Of a stretch of 17,591 nt of DNA, positions 7,437-14,024 are shown piece after piece. The notes under the pieces were generated by a model. It saw only the letters and a program-made list of their open reading frames with translations. It was not told where the DNA came from and made no database searches. Position 1 is the first letter of the stretch. Each line of letters begins with the position of its first letter. The stretch spans positions 1-17,591 of the forward strand of contig CAVGWF010000088.1 in assembly GCA_963632825.1 (NCBI GenBank). The letters are read 5' to 3'. Origin of the DNA: F23-B02 sp963632825 (GTDB lineage: Bacteria > Bacillota > Clostridia > Oscillospirales > Oscillospiraceae). Made by a program: the position numbers and the translations under genes.

Positions 7437-7464
7437 ATTATACATTATGCCCAGCCATTGTCAA
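7437..7464 (-). promoter_or_regulatory. Near-consensus SigA promoter for the dehydrogenase gene
   Basis: On the - strand TTGACA (7464-7459) and TATAAT (7442-7437) both match consensus exactly, with a 16-bp spacer. The predicted leader is about 48 nt. Confidence 0.85.
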
Positions 7465-7482
7465 GATAATGTCAGATAAAAT

Positions 7483-7512
7483 AAAAAAGCCGGTCTCACG
7501 ATCAGCTTTTTT
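7483..7512 (-). terminator. Terminator of the larBEC operon
   Basis: On the - strand AAAAAAGC pairs with GCTTTTTT; inside lies a further imperfect stem and a 4-nt loop, and the 3' side continues TTTTTTATTTTAT. The 5' arm overlaps the last codons of larC. Confidence 0.8.
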
Positions 7513-8671
7513 CAACAATGCTTCTTATTTCGAAAATGCTCAGACCGGTTTCGCGGGCAATACGCGCAAGGTCGTCGTATTCCGGCTTTTCTCTGTGTAC
7601 ACCGTAGCCGTCGGAAACCTTAACGCGCACATCACCGAGCGGCGTTTCTGCGGTACGGAAGCTGCGGCCGAGCGTGTATCGCCTGCACTTGTGCTCGCGC
7701 ACGCCGAGCGTCGAGGTATGCTTGAATATGCACCTTAACATATCGCTGCGCATATTTTCTCTGCACAGGCAGGTGAGAACGACTGCGGGACGGCATTTTT
7801 TCATGCCCGCGCTCGTGAAAAACACATCCAGCGCACCGGCGTCAAACAGCTGCTCCATCGCAAAGCCGAGGTCCTCCGCGGTCATATCGTCAATGCTGCA
7901 CGAAAGCTCACACACCGTTTCGTGCATATCCTCGCATTCACCGAGCATTACCCTCAGCACATTTGCCGTTTCAAAGCTCTTGGTGCCGGTGCCGCAGCCG
8001 CAGCGTTCAACGCGCATCGCCGGCATTGAACCGAAGTCTGTTACAAAATGCCGAAGCAGCGCGGCGCCGGTCGGAGTACACAGCTCGCTTTTTATCTCTC
8101 CGCCGAAGCAGGGTACGCCGCGCAGCAGCACTTCCGCTGCCGGAGCGGGAACGGGGATAACGCCGTGCGCACATCTCACGGTGCCGCCGCCGACATTCAC
8201 GGGCGAAGCCGATACCGACTCGGGCGCAAGGTCATACATAAGCTCACAGACATTCAGAACATCGGCAAGCGCGTCTATCGAACCGACCTCGTGGAAGTGT
8301 ATATTCTCCACTGTACCGCCGTGAACGGCACTCTCGGCATCGGCGATGAGCCGGTAAACGGCGGAGGCGTTTTCGCGCACAGGCTTCGGAAGCGGAGTGC
8401 TTTCGATAAATTGCAGTATCTCGGAAATGCTCGTGTGCTCGTGGCGGTGCGTTATGGGCTTGCCCTCCTCGTCGCCGTTAATGAGCACCGTGATGTGCGT
8501 GCCTTTGACGCCGCACTTGCGGTCGGGCCTCGCCGACACGACCGCCTTGCCGGCGAATACGGCGTTCATTTTGGCTATGAAAGCTTCCGGAGCGGGGTGC
8601 AGCTCGAGCAAAGCACCGGTGAGCATATCGCCGGCGCAGCCCATGCCGCAGTCGATGTAAAGAGTTTTCAT
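7502..8671 (-). CDS. larC: Nickel-pincer cofactor biosynthesis protein LarC
   Basis: A 389-aa protein with the family start MKTLYIDCGMGCAGDM and a His-rich segment (ITHRHEHTS) about 80 residues in. It also has the conserved CTPTGAALL segment and the C-terminal LarC2 part (SIDDMTAEDLGF onward, then the GLSIFEIR end). LarC is a CTP-dependent cyclometallase that inserts nickel into the pyridinium-3,5-bisthiocarboxylic acid mononucleotide made by LarB and LarE, giving the nickel-pincer nucleotide. In Lactiplantibacillus plantarum the protein is split by a programmed frameshift; here both halves lie in one open frame. The start overlaps the larE stop by ATGA, with GGGAGGCA as ribosome binding site, so larE and larC are translationally coupled. 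Confidence 0.93.
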   Translation of the reverse strand: MKTLYIDCGMGCAGDMLTGALLELHPAPEAFIAKMNAVFAGKAVVSARPDRKCGVKGTHITVLINGDEEGKPITHRHEHTSISEILQFIESTPLPKPVRENASAVYRLIADAESAVHGGTVENIHFHEVGSIDALADVLNVCELMYDLAPESVSASPVNVGGGTVRCAHGVIPVPAPAAEVLLRGVPCFGGEIKSELCTPTGAALLRHFVTDFGSMPAMRVERCGCGTGTKSFETANVLRVMLGECEDMHETVCELSCSIDDMTAEDLGFAMEQLFDAGALDVFFTSAGMKKCRPAVVLTCLCRENMRSDMLRCIFKHTSTLGVREHKCRRYTLGRSFRTAETPLGDVRVKVSDGYGVHREKPEYDDLARIARETGLSIFEIRSIVEKS

Positions 8672-9423
8672 ACACTTGCCTCCCTCGGCGTATCGTCAAG
8701 CATAATGCAGTCAAAATATTTCCTGAGCTCACGCTCCATAATCGGGAGCTTTTCGCGCGCAGCATCCAGCTGCGGCTTTGTAAATTGCAGCAGAGCATCC
8801 CCGTCTGAGCATCTTACGCGAAAATCAGAAAAGCCCAGTGTAAACAGAAAATCCTCGCTTTTTTCAATGCTTTGCAGCTTTTCTTCCGTTATGCACTCGC
8901 CGGTGCGCACCCGCGTTGCAAGGCAGGCGTAGGCGGGCTTATCCCATGTGAACAGCCCTGCCGCCCTTGAATTTTCCCGCACCTGCCGCTTTGTGATACC
9001 GCACAGCCTGAGCGGAGAGAAAATGCCGTCCTCTCTGAGGACCCTCATACCGGGGCGGTCGCTGCCGCTGTCAGAGGCGTTCGTGCCGTCAATGAGAATT
9101 TCATAGCCGTCGCGTGCGGCCTGAGCTCGTATAAGTCCCATTATCCGCTTTTTGCAGTGGTAGCAGCGGTCGGGCGGATTAGCCGCAACGGCAGAGCAGG
9201 AGAGAATATCGGCATCTATAACGCACAGTCGTACACCGAGCTCGCTGCACAGCCTTTTTGCGTCCTCAAATTCAAACCGCGGCTGGAGCTGTGAGCGGAC
9301 ATAGTACGCCGTTACATCCGCATTACTTTTAACCGCCTCATACAGCAGATACGAGGAGTCCGCGCCGCCGGAAAATGCGAGCGCCGCTCTGCGGGTATCC
9401 GCAAAAAAATCCTTAAGCTCCAT
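8668..9423 (-). CDS. larE: Nickel-pincer cofactor sulfur transferase LarE, three-cysteine type
   Basis: A 251-aa PP-loop ATP pyrophosphatase with the motif SGGADSS at 18-24. It AMPylates the substrate carboxylates and converts them to thiocarboxylates. The family motif PPDRCYHCKKR supplies Cys87 and Cys90, and PAYACLATR supplies Cys167. L. plantarum LarE has a single sacrificial cysteine, whereas most homologues, including the Thermotoga maritima enzyme, use three conserved cysteines to hold a [4Fe-4S] cluster for catalytic sulfur transfer. This protein belongs to the second type, which suits an anaerobe. It starts 4 nt after the larB stop and overlaps larC, so it is in the middle of the operon. 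Confidence 0.93.
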   Translation of the reverse strand: MELKDFFADTRRAALAFSGGADSSYLLYEAVKSNADVTAYYVRSQLQPRFEFEDAKRLCSELGVRLCVIDADILSCSAVAANPPDRCYHCKKRIMGLIRAQAARDGYEILIDGTNASDSGSDRPGMRVLREDGIFSPLRLCGITKRQVRENSRAAGLFTWDKPAYACLATRVRTGECITEEKLQSIEKSEDFLFTLGFSDFRVRCSDGDALLQFTKPQLDAAREKLPIMERELRKYFDCIMLDDTPREASV

Positions 9424-9427
9424 ATTA

Positions 9428-10180
9428 TCAGTCCAAATGGTTTATCATGCTTGCCATGTAGCCCGCGCCGAAGCCGTTGTCGATGTTGACCACCGAAACG
9501 CCGCTTGCGCAGGAGTTGAGCATCGACAGGAGCGCCGCAATGCCGCCGAGTGAGGCACCGTAGCCCACGCTCGTGGGCACCGCGATAACGGGGCAGTCGG
9601 CAAGACCGCCGATAACCGATGGGAGAGCGCCCTCCATGCCGGCTGCCGCGATGATGACCCGCGCGCTCATTATGGTCTCAAGGTTTGACAGAAGCCTGTG
9701 AATGCCCGAAACGCCTACATCGTACAGCCGCACAACGCGGTTTCCGAGCATTTCGGCGGTTATTGCCGCCTCCTCCGCAACGGGAATGTCACTGGTACCG
9801 CCGGTTGCGACCACGACCGTGCCCTTACCGGTGGGCTCCGGCACATCGCCGATGACACCGGTTTTAGAGAGCTTATCGTAATTCAGCGGCAGCTCACGCC
9901 GTATAAAATGCGCGGTATCCTCGCTTATTCTTGTTATGAGAATACTTTTCTGCCCACCCTCGAGCATACCCTTTGCTATGCCGACAATATGCTCAGGAGC
10001 CTTGCCCGCACCGTATATCACCTCCGGCACACCCTGGCGTATACCGCGGTGCAGATCTATCCTTGCGTATTCTTCAATTTCCTTGAACGGCTGCATTTTC
10101 AGCTTTAAAGCCGCATCCTCCGGCGATATGCTGCCGTCGGCGACGCCGGTCAAAAGCCGCGTGATCTCATACTTATCCAT
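9428..10180 (-). CDS. larB: Nickel-pincer cofactor biosynthesis protein LarB
   Basis: A 250-aa protein with a C-terminal domain like PurE (AIR carboxylase). Visible landmarks: EVIYGAGKAPEHI at about 55-67, VVVATGGTSDIPVAEEA at about 125-141, GMEGALPSVIGGL, and PTSVGYGASLGG near the end. LarB carboxylates and hydrolyses nicotinic acid adenine dinucleotide to the biscarboxylic pyridinium mononucleotide, the first step of the NPN pathway. I place the start at the ATG ending at 10180 because GGAAGG lies 8 nt upstream and MDKYEITRLL fits the family. An upstream in-frame TTG (10246) lacks a ribosome binding site and falls in an upstream terminator. It is first gene of larB-larE-larC; no larA is in the window. 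Confidence 0.93.
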   Translation of the reverse strand: MDKYEITRLLTGVADGSISPEDAALKLKMQPFKEIEEYARIDLHRGIRQGVPEVIYGAGKAPEHIVGIAKGMLEGGQKSILITRISEDTAHFIRRELPLNYDKLSKTGVIGDVPEPTGKGTVVVATGGTSDIPVAEEAAITAEMLGNRVVRLYDVGVSGIHRLLSNLETIMSARVIIAAAGMEGALPSVIGGLADCPVIAVPTSVGYGASLGGIAALLSMLNSCASGVSVVNIDNGFGAGYMASMINHLD

Positions 10181-10217
10181 AACGAACACCTTCCGTAGAT
10201 TGCTCTCCGGGTATTTT

Positions 10218-10246
10218 ATATTATTCACAGTAAAAAATCTACACAA
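10218..10246 (-). promoter_or_regulatory. Weak candidate promoter for larBEC
   Basis: On the - strand TTGTGT (10246-10241) and TAATAT (10223-10218) are 17 bp apart, directly after the upstream terminator T-tract. Both boxes are imperfect; this is the best placed candidate in the 64-nt gap. Confidence 0.35.
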
Positions 10247-10284
10247 AAAATAAAAACCTCTCCCCCGAGGTTATCGGAGGAGAG
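10245..10284 (-). terminator. Terminator of the sigma/anti-sigma operon
   Basis: An 11-position stem with one mismatch (10258-10268 with 10274-10284) and a 5-nt loop is followed on the - strand by TTTTTATTTTTT. The roughly 100 nt between it and the secreted-protein stop hold no gene I can see, only a small GCATAG/CTATGC hairpin near 10340-10365. Confidence 0.8.
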
Positions 10285-10387
10285 ATCTTACATGATGGCA
10301 TAGAGCGCGGCGGAGGAACTAAGGCGTATTTTGTGGTATGCATAGTCCGGAATGCTCGCCTATGCCTTGTAAGCTTCAATAGCAGGG

Positions 10388-10810
10388 TCAGGCCCAGAAC
10401 GAATTTGTCGTGAATGGCTTTGTGCTTGCACCGTAGCTGTCCTTGACATAGAAGTACACAACGAGGTAATACTCGTGACCCGATGAAACGGTGAATCTTG
10501 CGCTCGACGAATAATATGTTCTGTTTGAGGACATGAGACTGCTGTAGCCGGAATCGGTGTAGTAAATATGCTTTACCGCACTACCAGAAGAATTACAAAC
10601 CTTTATCTCCTTAACGCCGATCATATTCATTGTATGCAAGCCCTTGACATTGAAGCTGACCTCCGCAACGCCGCTGTCAACCTTGTCAACCTTTGCATTG
10701 GCATACTCATAAAATTTGCTGCTGCGCTCTGTGGCTGCCAAGGCTGCGGGAACGCCTGTCAGTATCGTGAAAACTAGAAGAAAAGCCAAAATAGCCCTGA
10801 ACCTTTTCAT
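10388..10810 (-). CDS. Small secreted protein, function unknown
   Basis: A 140-aa protein with a clear signal peptide: basic MKRFR, a hydrophobic core to about residue 20, and an AALA-type signal peptidase I site near residue 25. The mature part (about 115 aa) is rich in Ser, Tyr, Val and Thr and alternates in a beta-strand pattern (EVSFNV, IKVCNS, ARFTVS, YYLVVYFYV). Only one cysteine (Cys73) remains, and no sortase or lipobox motif is seen, so it should be released. The start codon overlaps the anti-sigma stop by one base (TAATG) with AGGAGG upstream, so the two are translationally coupled. It resembles small exported Firmicute proteins of unknown function, and I cannot assign a family with confidence. 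Confidence 0.8.
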   Translation of the reverse strand: MKRFRAILAFLLVFTILTGVPAALAATERSSKFYEYANAKVDKVDSGVAEVSFNVKGLHTMNMIGVKEIKVCNSSGSAVKHIYYTDSGYSSLMSSNRTYYSSSARFTVSSGHEYYLVVYFYVKDSYGASTKPFTTNSFWA

Positions 10811-11682
10811 TAATTGCCTCCTGTGTGCGTTGAATCAATAATTTTGAGCAATTCGCCTCTGTCGGTTCCTGCGTGTATCGAACCGTAAGCATTTCCTTCC
10901 ACCCATACGGCATAATATCTGCCGAGATTGCTGGTTATGTAATATGTCCTGCCCGCATGCTCGTACAGCTCCGGCTCGCCCGCATCCTTCGGAAAGATGC
11001 AGCCGTCTCCGTCTCCGCCGTTACGGTTCTCTTTTATATACGAGTAGGAGACGGAATAGACCGAATCGTCGCCGGTGCCGTCGGACAGAACTGCCGTAAA
11101 AGTGGTAAACGACGCGGAGTCAAAGCAGTCATATTCGGAAACCGCACATCCGTCGGGAAGATACGAGGGCAGGCAAGCCGTGTCGTATCCGTACCTGAGC
11201 ATGTCCTTCTGCATCTGATCGAGCTGCGGAGCCACCGGAGCGGGATTATCGGCCGGATAATTGGAAGCATCTCTGCCGGCGAGAAGACACACCTCAAGGT
11301 AATCATCCGTCCATGTGACAATAACATGTCTTGGTCCCAATTCGAACGCGGAAACGGACAGTACACCGGCAATCAGCAGGATAATGGCTGCGGCAGCGGC
11401 AAGACCCATTCTGAAAAGAGACCGTCGCGACAGGTGCTTCTTCCCGTCAAATGCGTGATGCTCGTTTCGGAAATTTTCCCAGGCAAGGCGGCTGTCCGGA
11501 AAACCGATTGAAGGGGAAGCGGCTTCGCGCTCGGCAAGAATACCGGAGATGTACAGCAGATCCTCGGTGAATCTGCCGCTTTCCGGCATAACTGAATCGT
11601 CATATAGTATTTTTTCAAGCTCTTTTGTGCTGAGCTCATCAAAGCACGAGAAATCGGAGCTTGTCTTATCGACCGGAGACAT
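10810..11682 (-). CDS. Membrane anti-sigma factor with DUF4367-like extracellular domain
   Basis: A 290-aa single-pass membrane protein. The cytoplasmic part (1-88) contains FSCFDELSTKELEKILYDDS and should hold the sigma factor. Basic residues SRRSLFR precede a transmembrane helix at about 92-112. The outer domain has the LPSYLPDG segment and a C-terminal segment around GRTYYITSNLG typical of the DUF4367 family. It carries several cysteines (Cys133, Cys170, Cys179, Cys187, Cys229). Its place directly after an ECF sigma gene supports the anti-sigma role. No zinc-binding HxxxCxxC motif is seen. The ATG has GAGGGGG 8-9 nt upstream, and a 74-nt gap separates it from the sigma gene. Confidence 0.8.
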   Translation of the reverse strand: MSPVDKTSSDFSCFDELSTKELEKILYDDSVMPESGRFTEDLLYISGILAEREAASPSIGFPDSRLAWENFRNEHHAFDGKKHLSRRSLFRMGLAAAAAIILLIAGVLSVSAFELGPRHVIVTWTDDYLEVCLLAGRDASNYPADNPAPVAPQLDQMQKDMLRYGYDTACLPSYLPDGCAVSEYDCFDSASFTTFTAVLSDGTGDDSVYSVSYSYIKENRNGGDGDGCIFPKDAGEPELYEHAGRTYYITSNLGRYYAVWVEGNAYGSIHAGTDRGELLKIIDSTHTGGN

Positions 11683-11756
11683 GGAACTACCCCCTCACTT
11701 AACATATGTAACGGAAACCGCATTTTTGGACAAAAAATTACGAGTTCACAAAATGT

Positions 11757-12233
11757 TTACAAACTTCGACGAAGCTTTTCCTTTGCCCTCTGCAGGCGCT
11801 TGGCGCAGGCATGCTTGCTTATGCCCGTTAAAAGCGCGGCCTCCTCGACGGTAAAGCCATACTGCACGGTGAACTTCAGTAGAAGAAAATCATCGTCGCT
11901 GAGAACGCCGTGGTAGCTCACATCGAGCGAAATGCTGTCCTTCACCCCAACCTCGACGCTGTCGATGTCGGAAACATTGCCGACGATTTTCCTTCGCACC
12001 GCAAGCGTGTGGCGGTAGTTGCGTATCATGTGCTTGAGCGTGTTCATAAGCCAGCCCTGTCTGTTGGGACTTGCCTCAAGCTCGTCTATCTTAACGCAGG
12101 CAACGGAGAAGGTGTCCTGAGCAAATTCTTCGGCAAGCTCCTTATTTTGAAGTGCACTGTAGGCATACATGACAAGAGACATGTAGGTTTTGCCGAACAA
12201 GTCTTCAAGCATCCGGCTTTGCTGCGAAGTCAT
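11757..12233 (-). CDS. ECF-family RNA polymerase sigma factor
   Basis: A 158-aa sigma-70 family member. Region 2 lies at about 8-75 (YAYSALQNKELAEEFAQDTF and GWLMNTLKHMIRNYRH). A variable linker follows, then region 4 at about 108-157, with the helix-turn-helix FTVEEAALLTGISKHACAKRLQRAKEKLRR. Region 3 is absent, as expected for ECF sigma factors. It should redirect RNA polymerase to a small regulon when released by the membrane anti-sigma encoded next. The start ATG ends at 12233, with AAGGTG and AGGAA upstream. It is read divergently from malQ. No ECF-type autoregulatory promoter is evident; the visible promoter looks SigA-like. The signal sensed is unknown. Confidence 0.9.
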   Translation of the reverse strand: MTSQQSRMLEDLFGKTYMSLVMYAYSALQNKELAEEFAQDTFSVACVKIDELEASPNRQGWLMNTLKHMIRNYRHTLAVRRKIVGNVSDIDSVEVGVKDSISLDVSYHGVLSDDDFLLLKFTVQYGFTVEEAALLTGISKHACAKRLQRAKEKLRRSL

Positions 12234-12262
12234 TTCCTGCGTTCACCTTCTTTCGGTCATGA

Positions 12263-12291
12263 ATTATAAAACATATCGCAGAATTTTACAA
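12263..12291 (-). promoter_or_regulatory. SigA-like promoter for the ECF sigma operon
   Basis: On the - strand TTGTAA (12291-12286) and a consensus TATAAT (12268-12263) have a 17-bp spacer. The leader would be about 23 nt. Confidence 0.7.
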
Positions 12292-12346
12292 CTGCAATTA
12301 ACAAATTTATGTTCCGCCCGCGGCGATACTATCCAAATAAAAGCAC

Positions 12347-12357
12347 AGCATAATGCT
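12347..12357. promoter_or_regulatory. Short palindrome at the malQ -35 box
   Basis: AGCATAATGCT is a perfect 11-bp palindrome whose last base is the first base of the malQ -35 box. It is a possible operator, but short enough to be chance. Confidence 0.25.
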
Positions 12358-12385
12358 TGAACTATAATGACAATGCCGTTATAAT
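12357..12385 (+). promoter_or_regulatory. SigA promoter of malQ
   Basis: TTGAAC (12357-12362) and consensus TATAAT (12380-12385) are 17 bp apart. The leader of about 50 nt holds a 5-bp CCGGC/GCCGG hairpin (12414-12428) just before the AAGGAG ribosome binding site. Confidence 0.8.
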
Positions 12386-12443
12386 AGGCACGGAAAAAAT
12401 ACGGTATACCCGACCGGCGGAAAGCCGGCGGTAAGGAGACAGT

Positions 12444-13931
12444 ATGGATATAAAACGGAGCTGCGGAGTGCTGCTGCCGGTGACATCGCTTCCGTCAAAG
12501 CACGGCATAGGCACGCTCGGCAGCGCGGCCTATGATTTTATAGATTTTCTGAATGCCGCCGGACAGTCGTGGTGGCAGATCCTGCCCGTGGGTCCCACCG
12601 GCTGCGGCGATTCGCCGTATCAGAGCTTTTCATCATTTGCCGGAAATCCCTATCTCATAGACCTCGACGAGCTTGTCCGCGGCGGGCTGCTCACTGAAAG
12701 CGAGGTCAGAGCGGTAAACTGGGGAAGTGCGGCAGACTGCATCGACTACGGCACCATGTACGAGCACCGCAATCGCCTGCTGGCTCTTGCCGCAAGTAGG
12801 GGACTTGAGTGCGCAGACGAGGCGTTTTCGGCGTTCTGTGCGGAAAACGAGCCGTGGCTTTCCGACTACGCGCTGTATATGGCGGTGAAAAAGCATTTTT
12901 CCATGCAGCCGTGGATGCAGTGGGACGAGCCGATAAAGCTGCGTGAGCCCAAGGCGGTGCGGCATTACTCGGAAGAACTGAGGGACGAGATACTTAGCTG
13001 CAAATATGTGCAGTATCTTTTCTTCTCCCAGTGGAAAAAGCTCCGTGCCTACGCGCATGAAAAGGGAATAGGCATCATCGGCGATATGCCGATATATGTT
13101 GCTCTCGACTCTGCCGACGCTTGGGCGGAGCCGGAGTTTTTTGAGCTTGATGAGAATAATGTGCCCGCTGCGGTGGCGGGTGTGCCGCCCGATTACTTCA
13201 GCTCCGAGGGGCAGCTCTGGGGAAACCCTCTCTATGCATGGGACAGGCTCCGCAGCGACGGCTACGGCTGGTGGATACGCCGTGTTGACGGCGCGTCAAG
13301 GCTGTATGATGCTCTGCGCATTGACCATTTCCGCGGCTTTGAGAGCTATTGGGCGGTGCCATACGGCTCTGAGACAGCCAAAAACGGACAGTGGCGCAAG
13401 GGGCCGGGACTTGACCTTGTCGGCAGGCTCACTTCGTGGTTCGGTAATGTCAAATTCATTGCCGAGGATTTGGGAACACTGACTCCGGCAGTGCATAAGC
13501 TGCTCGAGAAAAGCGGACTGCCGGGCATGAAGGTGCTTGAATTTGCCTTTGAGCCGGAGACTCTCAGCGACTATCTGCCGCATAATTATCCCGAAAACTG
13601 CGTGTGCTACACCGGAACTCACGATAATATGCCGCTTGCGGGCTGGTACGGTGAAGCCTCAGCCGGAGAGAAGGCGTTTGCCATGGAATATCTCGGCAGC
13701 GGCGATGTCTGCCGAGCCGTCCTCCGCTGCGGGATGAGATCGCGCGCAGTGCTTTTCATGGCCCAGATGCAGGACTATCTTGCACTCGGCGCCGAGTCAC
13801 GCATAAACACACCCGGCACGACCGGCGGTAATTGGCGCTGGCGTATGCTGCCGGATGCCTTAACGCCGGAGCTTGCCGGGAAGATGCACCGCATGGCATA
13901 TATCTACGGCAGGTGCGGTGATAACCGATGA
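12444..13931 (+). CDS. malQ: 4-alpha-glucanotransferase (amylomaltase, GH77)
   Basis: A 495-aa cytoplasmic enzyme of normal length for bacterial amylomaltase. It transfers alpha-1,4-glucan chains between maltodextrins and releases glucose, in maltodextrin and glycogen metabolism. The N-terminus has the family segments LLPVTSLPSKHGIG and WWQILPVGPTG...SPYQSFS. The catalytic residues are visible: nucleophile Asp294 in RIDHFRG, acid/base Glu341 in AEDLG, and Asp394 in GTHDN, very close in number to the Thermus enzyme. The gene is monocistronic, with its own promoter and a terminator 22 nt after the stop. Nothing in it appears damaged. Three AACCGAT-type repeats overlap the stop codon. Confidence 0.95.
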   Translation: MDIKRSCGVLLPVTSLPSKHGIGTLGSAAYDFIDFLNAAGQSWWQILPVGPTGCGDSPYQSFSSFAGNPYLIDLDELVRGGLLTESEVRAVNWGSAADCIDYGTMYEHRNRLLALAASRGLECADEAFSAFCAENEPWLSDYALYMAVKKHFSMQPWMQWDEPIKLREPKAVRHYSEELRDEILSCKYVQYLFFSQWKKLRAYAHEKGIGIIGDMPIYVALDSADAWAEPEFFELDENNVPAAVAGVPPDYFSSEGQLWGNPLYAWDRLRSDGYGWWIRRVDGASRLYDALRIDHFRGFESYWAVPYGSETAKNGQWRKGPGLDLVGRLTSWFGNVKFIAEDLGTLTPAVHKLLEKSGLPGMKVLEFAFEPETLSDYLPHNYPENCVCYTGTHDNMPLAGWYGEASAGEKAFAMEYLGSGDVCRAVLRCGMRSRAVLFMAQMQDYLALGAESRINTPGTTGGNWRWRMLPDALTPELAGKMHRMAYIYGRCGDNR

Positions 13932-13952
13932 ACCGATAAAACCGATAACTTG

Positions 13953-13983
13953 AAAGCCGCTCCCGGCACGGGGAGCGGCTTTT
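13953..13983. terminator. Terminator after malQ, shared by convergent genes
   Basis: A 12-bp perfect stem (13953-13964 with 13971-13982), a 6-nt loop and TTTT on + end malQ. The mirror AAA on the left gives only a short T-run for the convergent ABC-F gene. Confidence 0.85.
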
Positions 13984-14024
13984 GATATATACGATATGAA
14001 AATGGCGTGAGCATGCCGCCGCAC

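Noticed and set aside
6683..7738. 351-codon open frame on + opposite the dehydrogenase and larC ends
   Set aside because: It runs antisense through two well supported genes, a promoter and a terminator; long antisense frames are expected at this GC content.
7502..8671. Programmed frameshift site in larC
   Set aside because: The gene is a single continuous frame, so no frameshift is needed.
8048..8932. 294-codon open frame on + opposite larC and larE
   Set aside because: Antisense shadow of two recognised genes, with no domain and no ribosome binding context.
10181..10246. N-terminal extension of LarB from TTG at 10246
   Set aside because: No ribosome binding site, and it would translate terminator T-tract sequence; the ATG at 10180 has a good one.
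11683..11756. ECF-type promoter between sigma and anti-sigma genes
   Set aside because: A TGAAC-like box is present but no second element lies at a usual distance.
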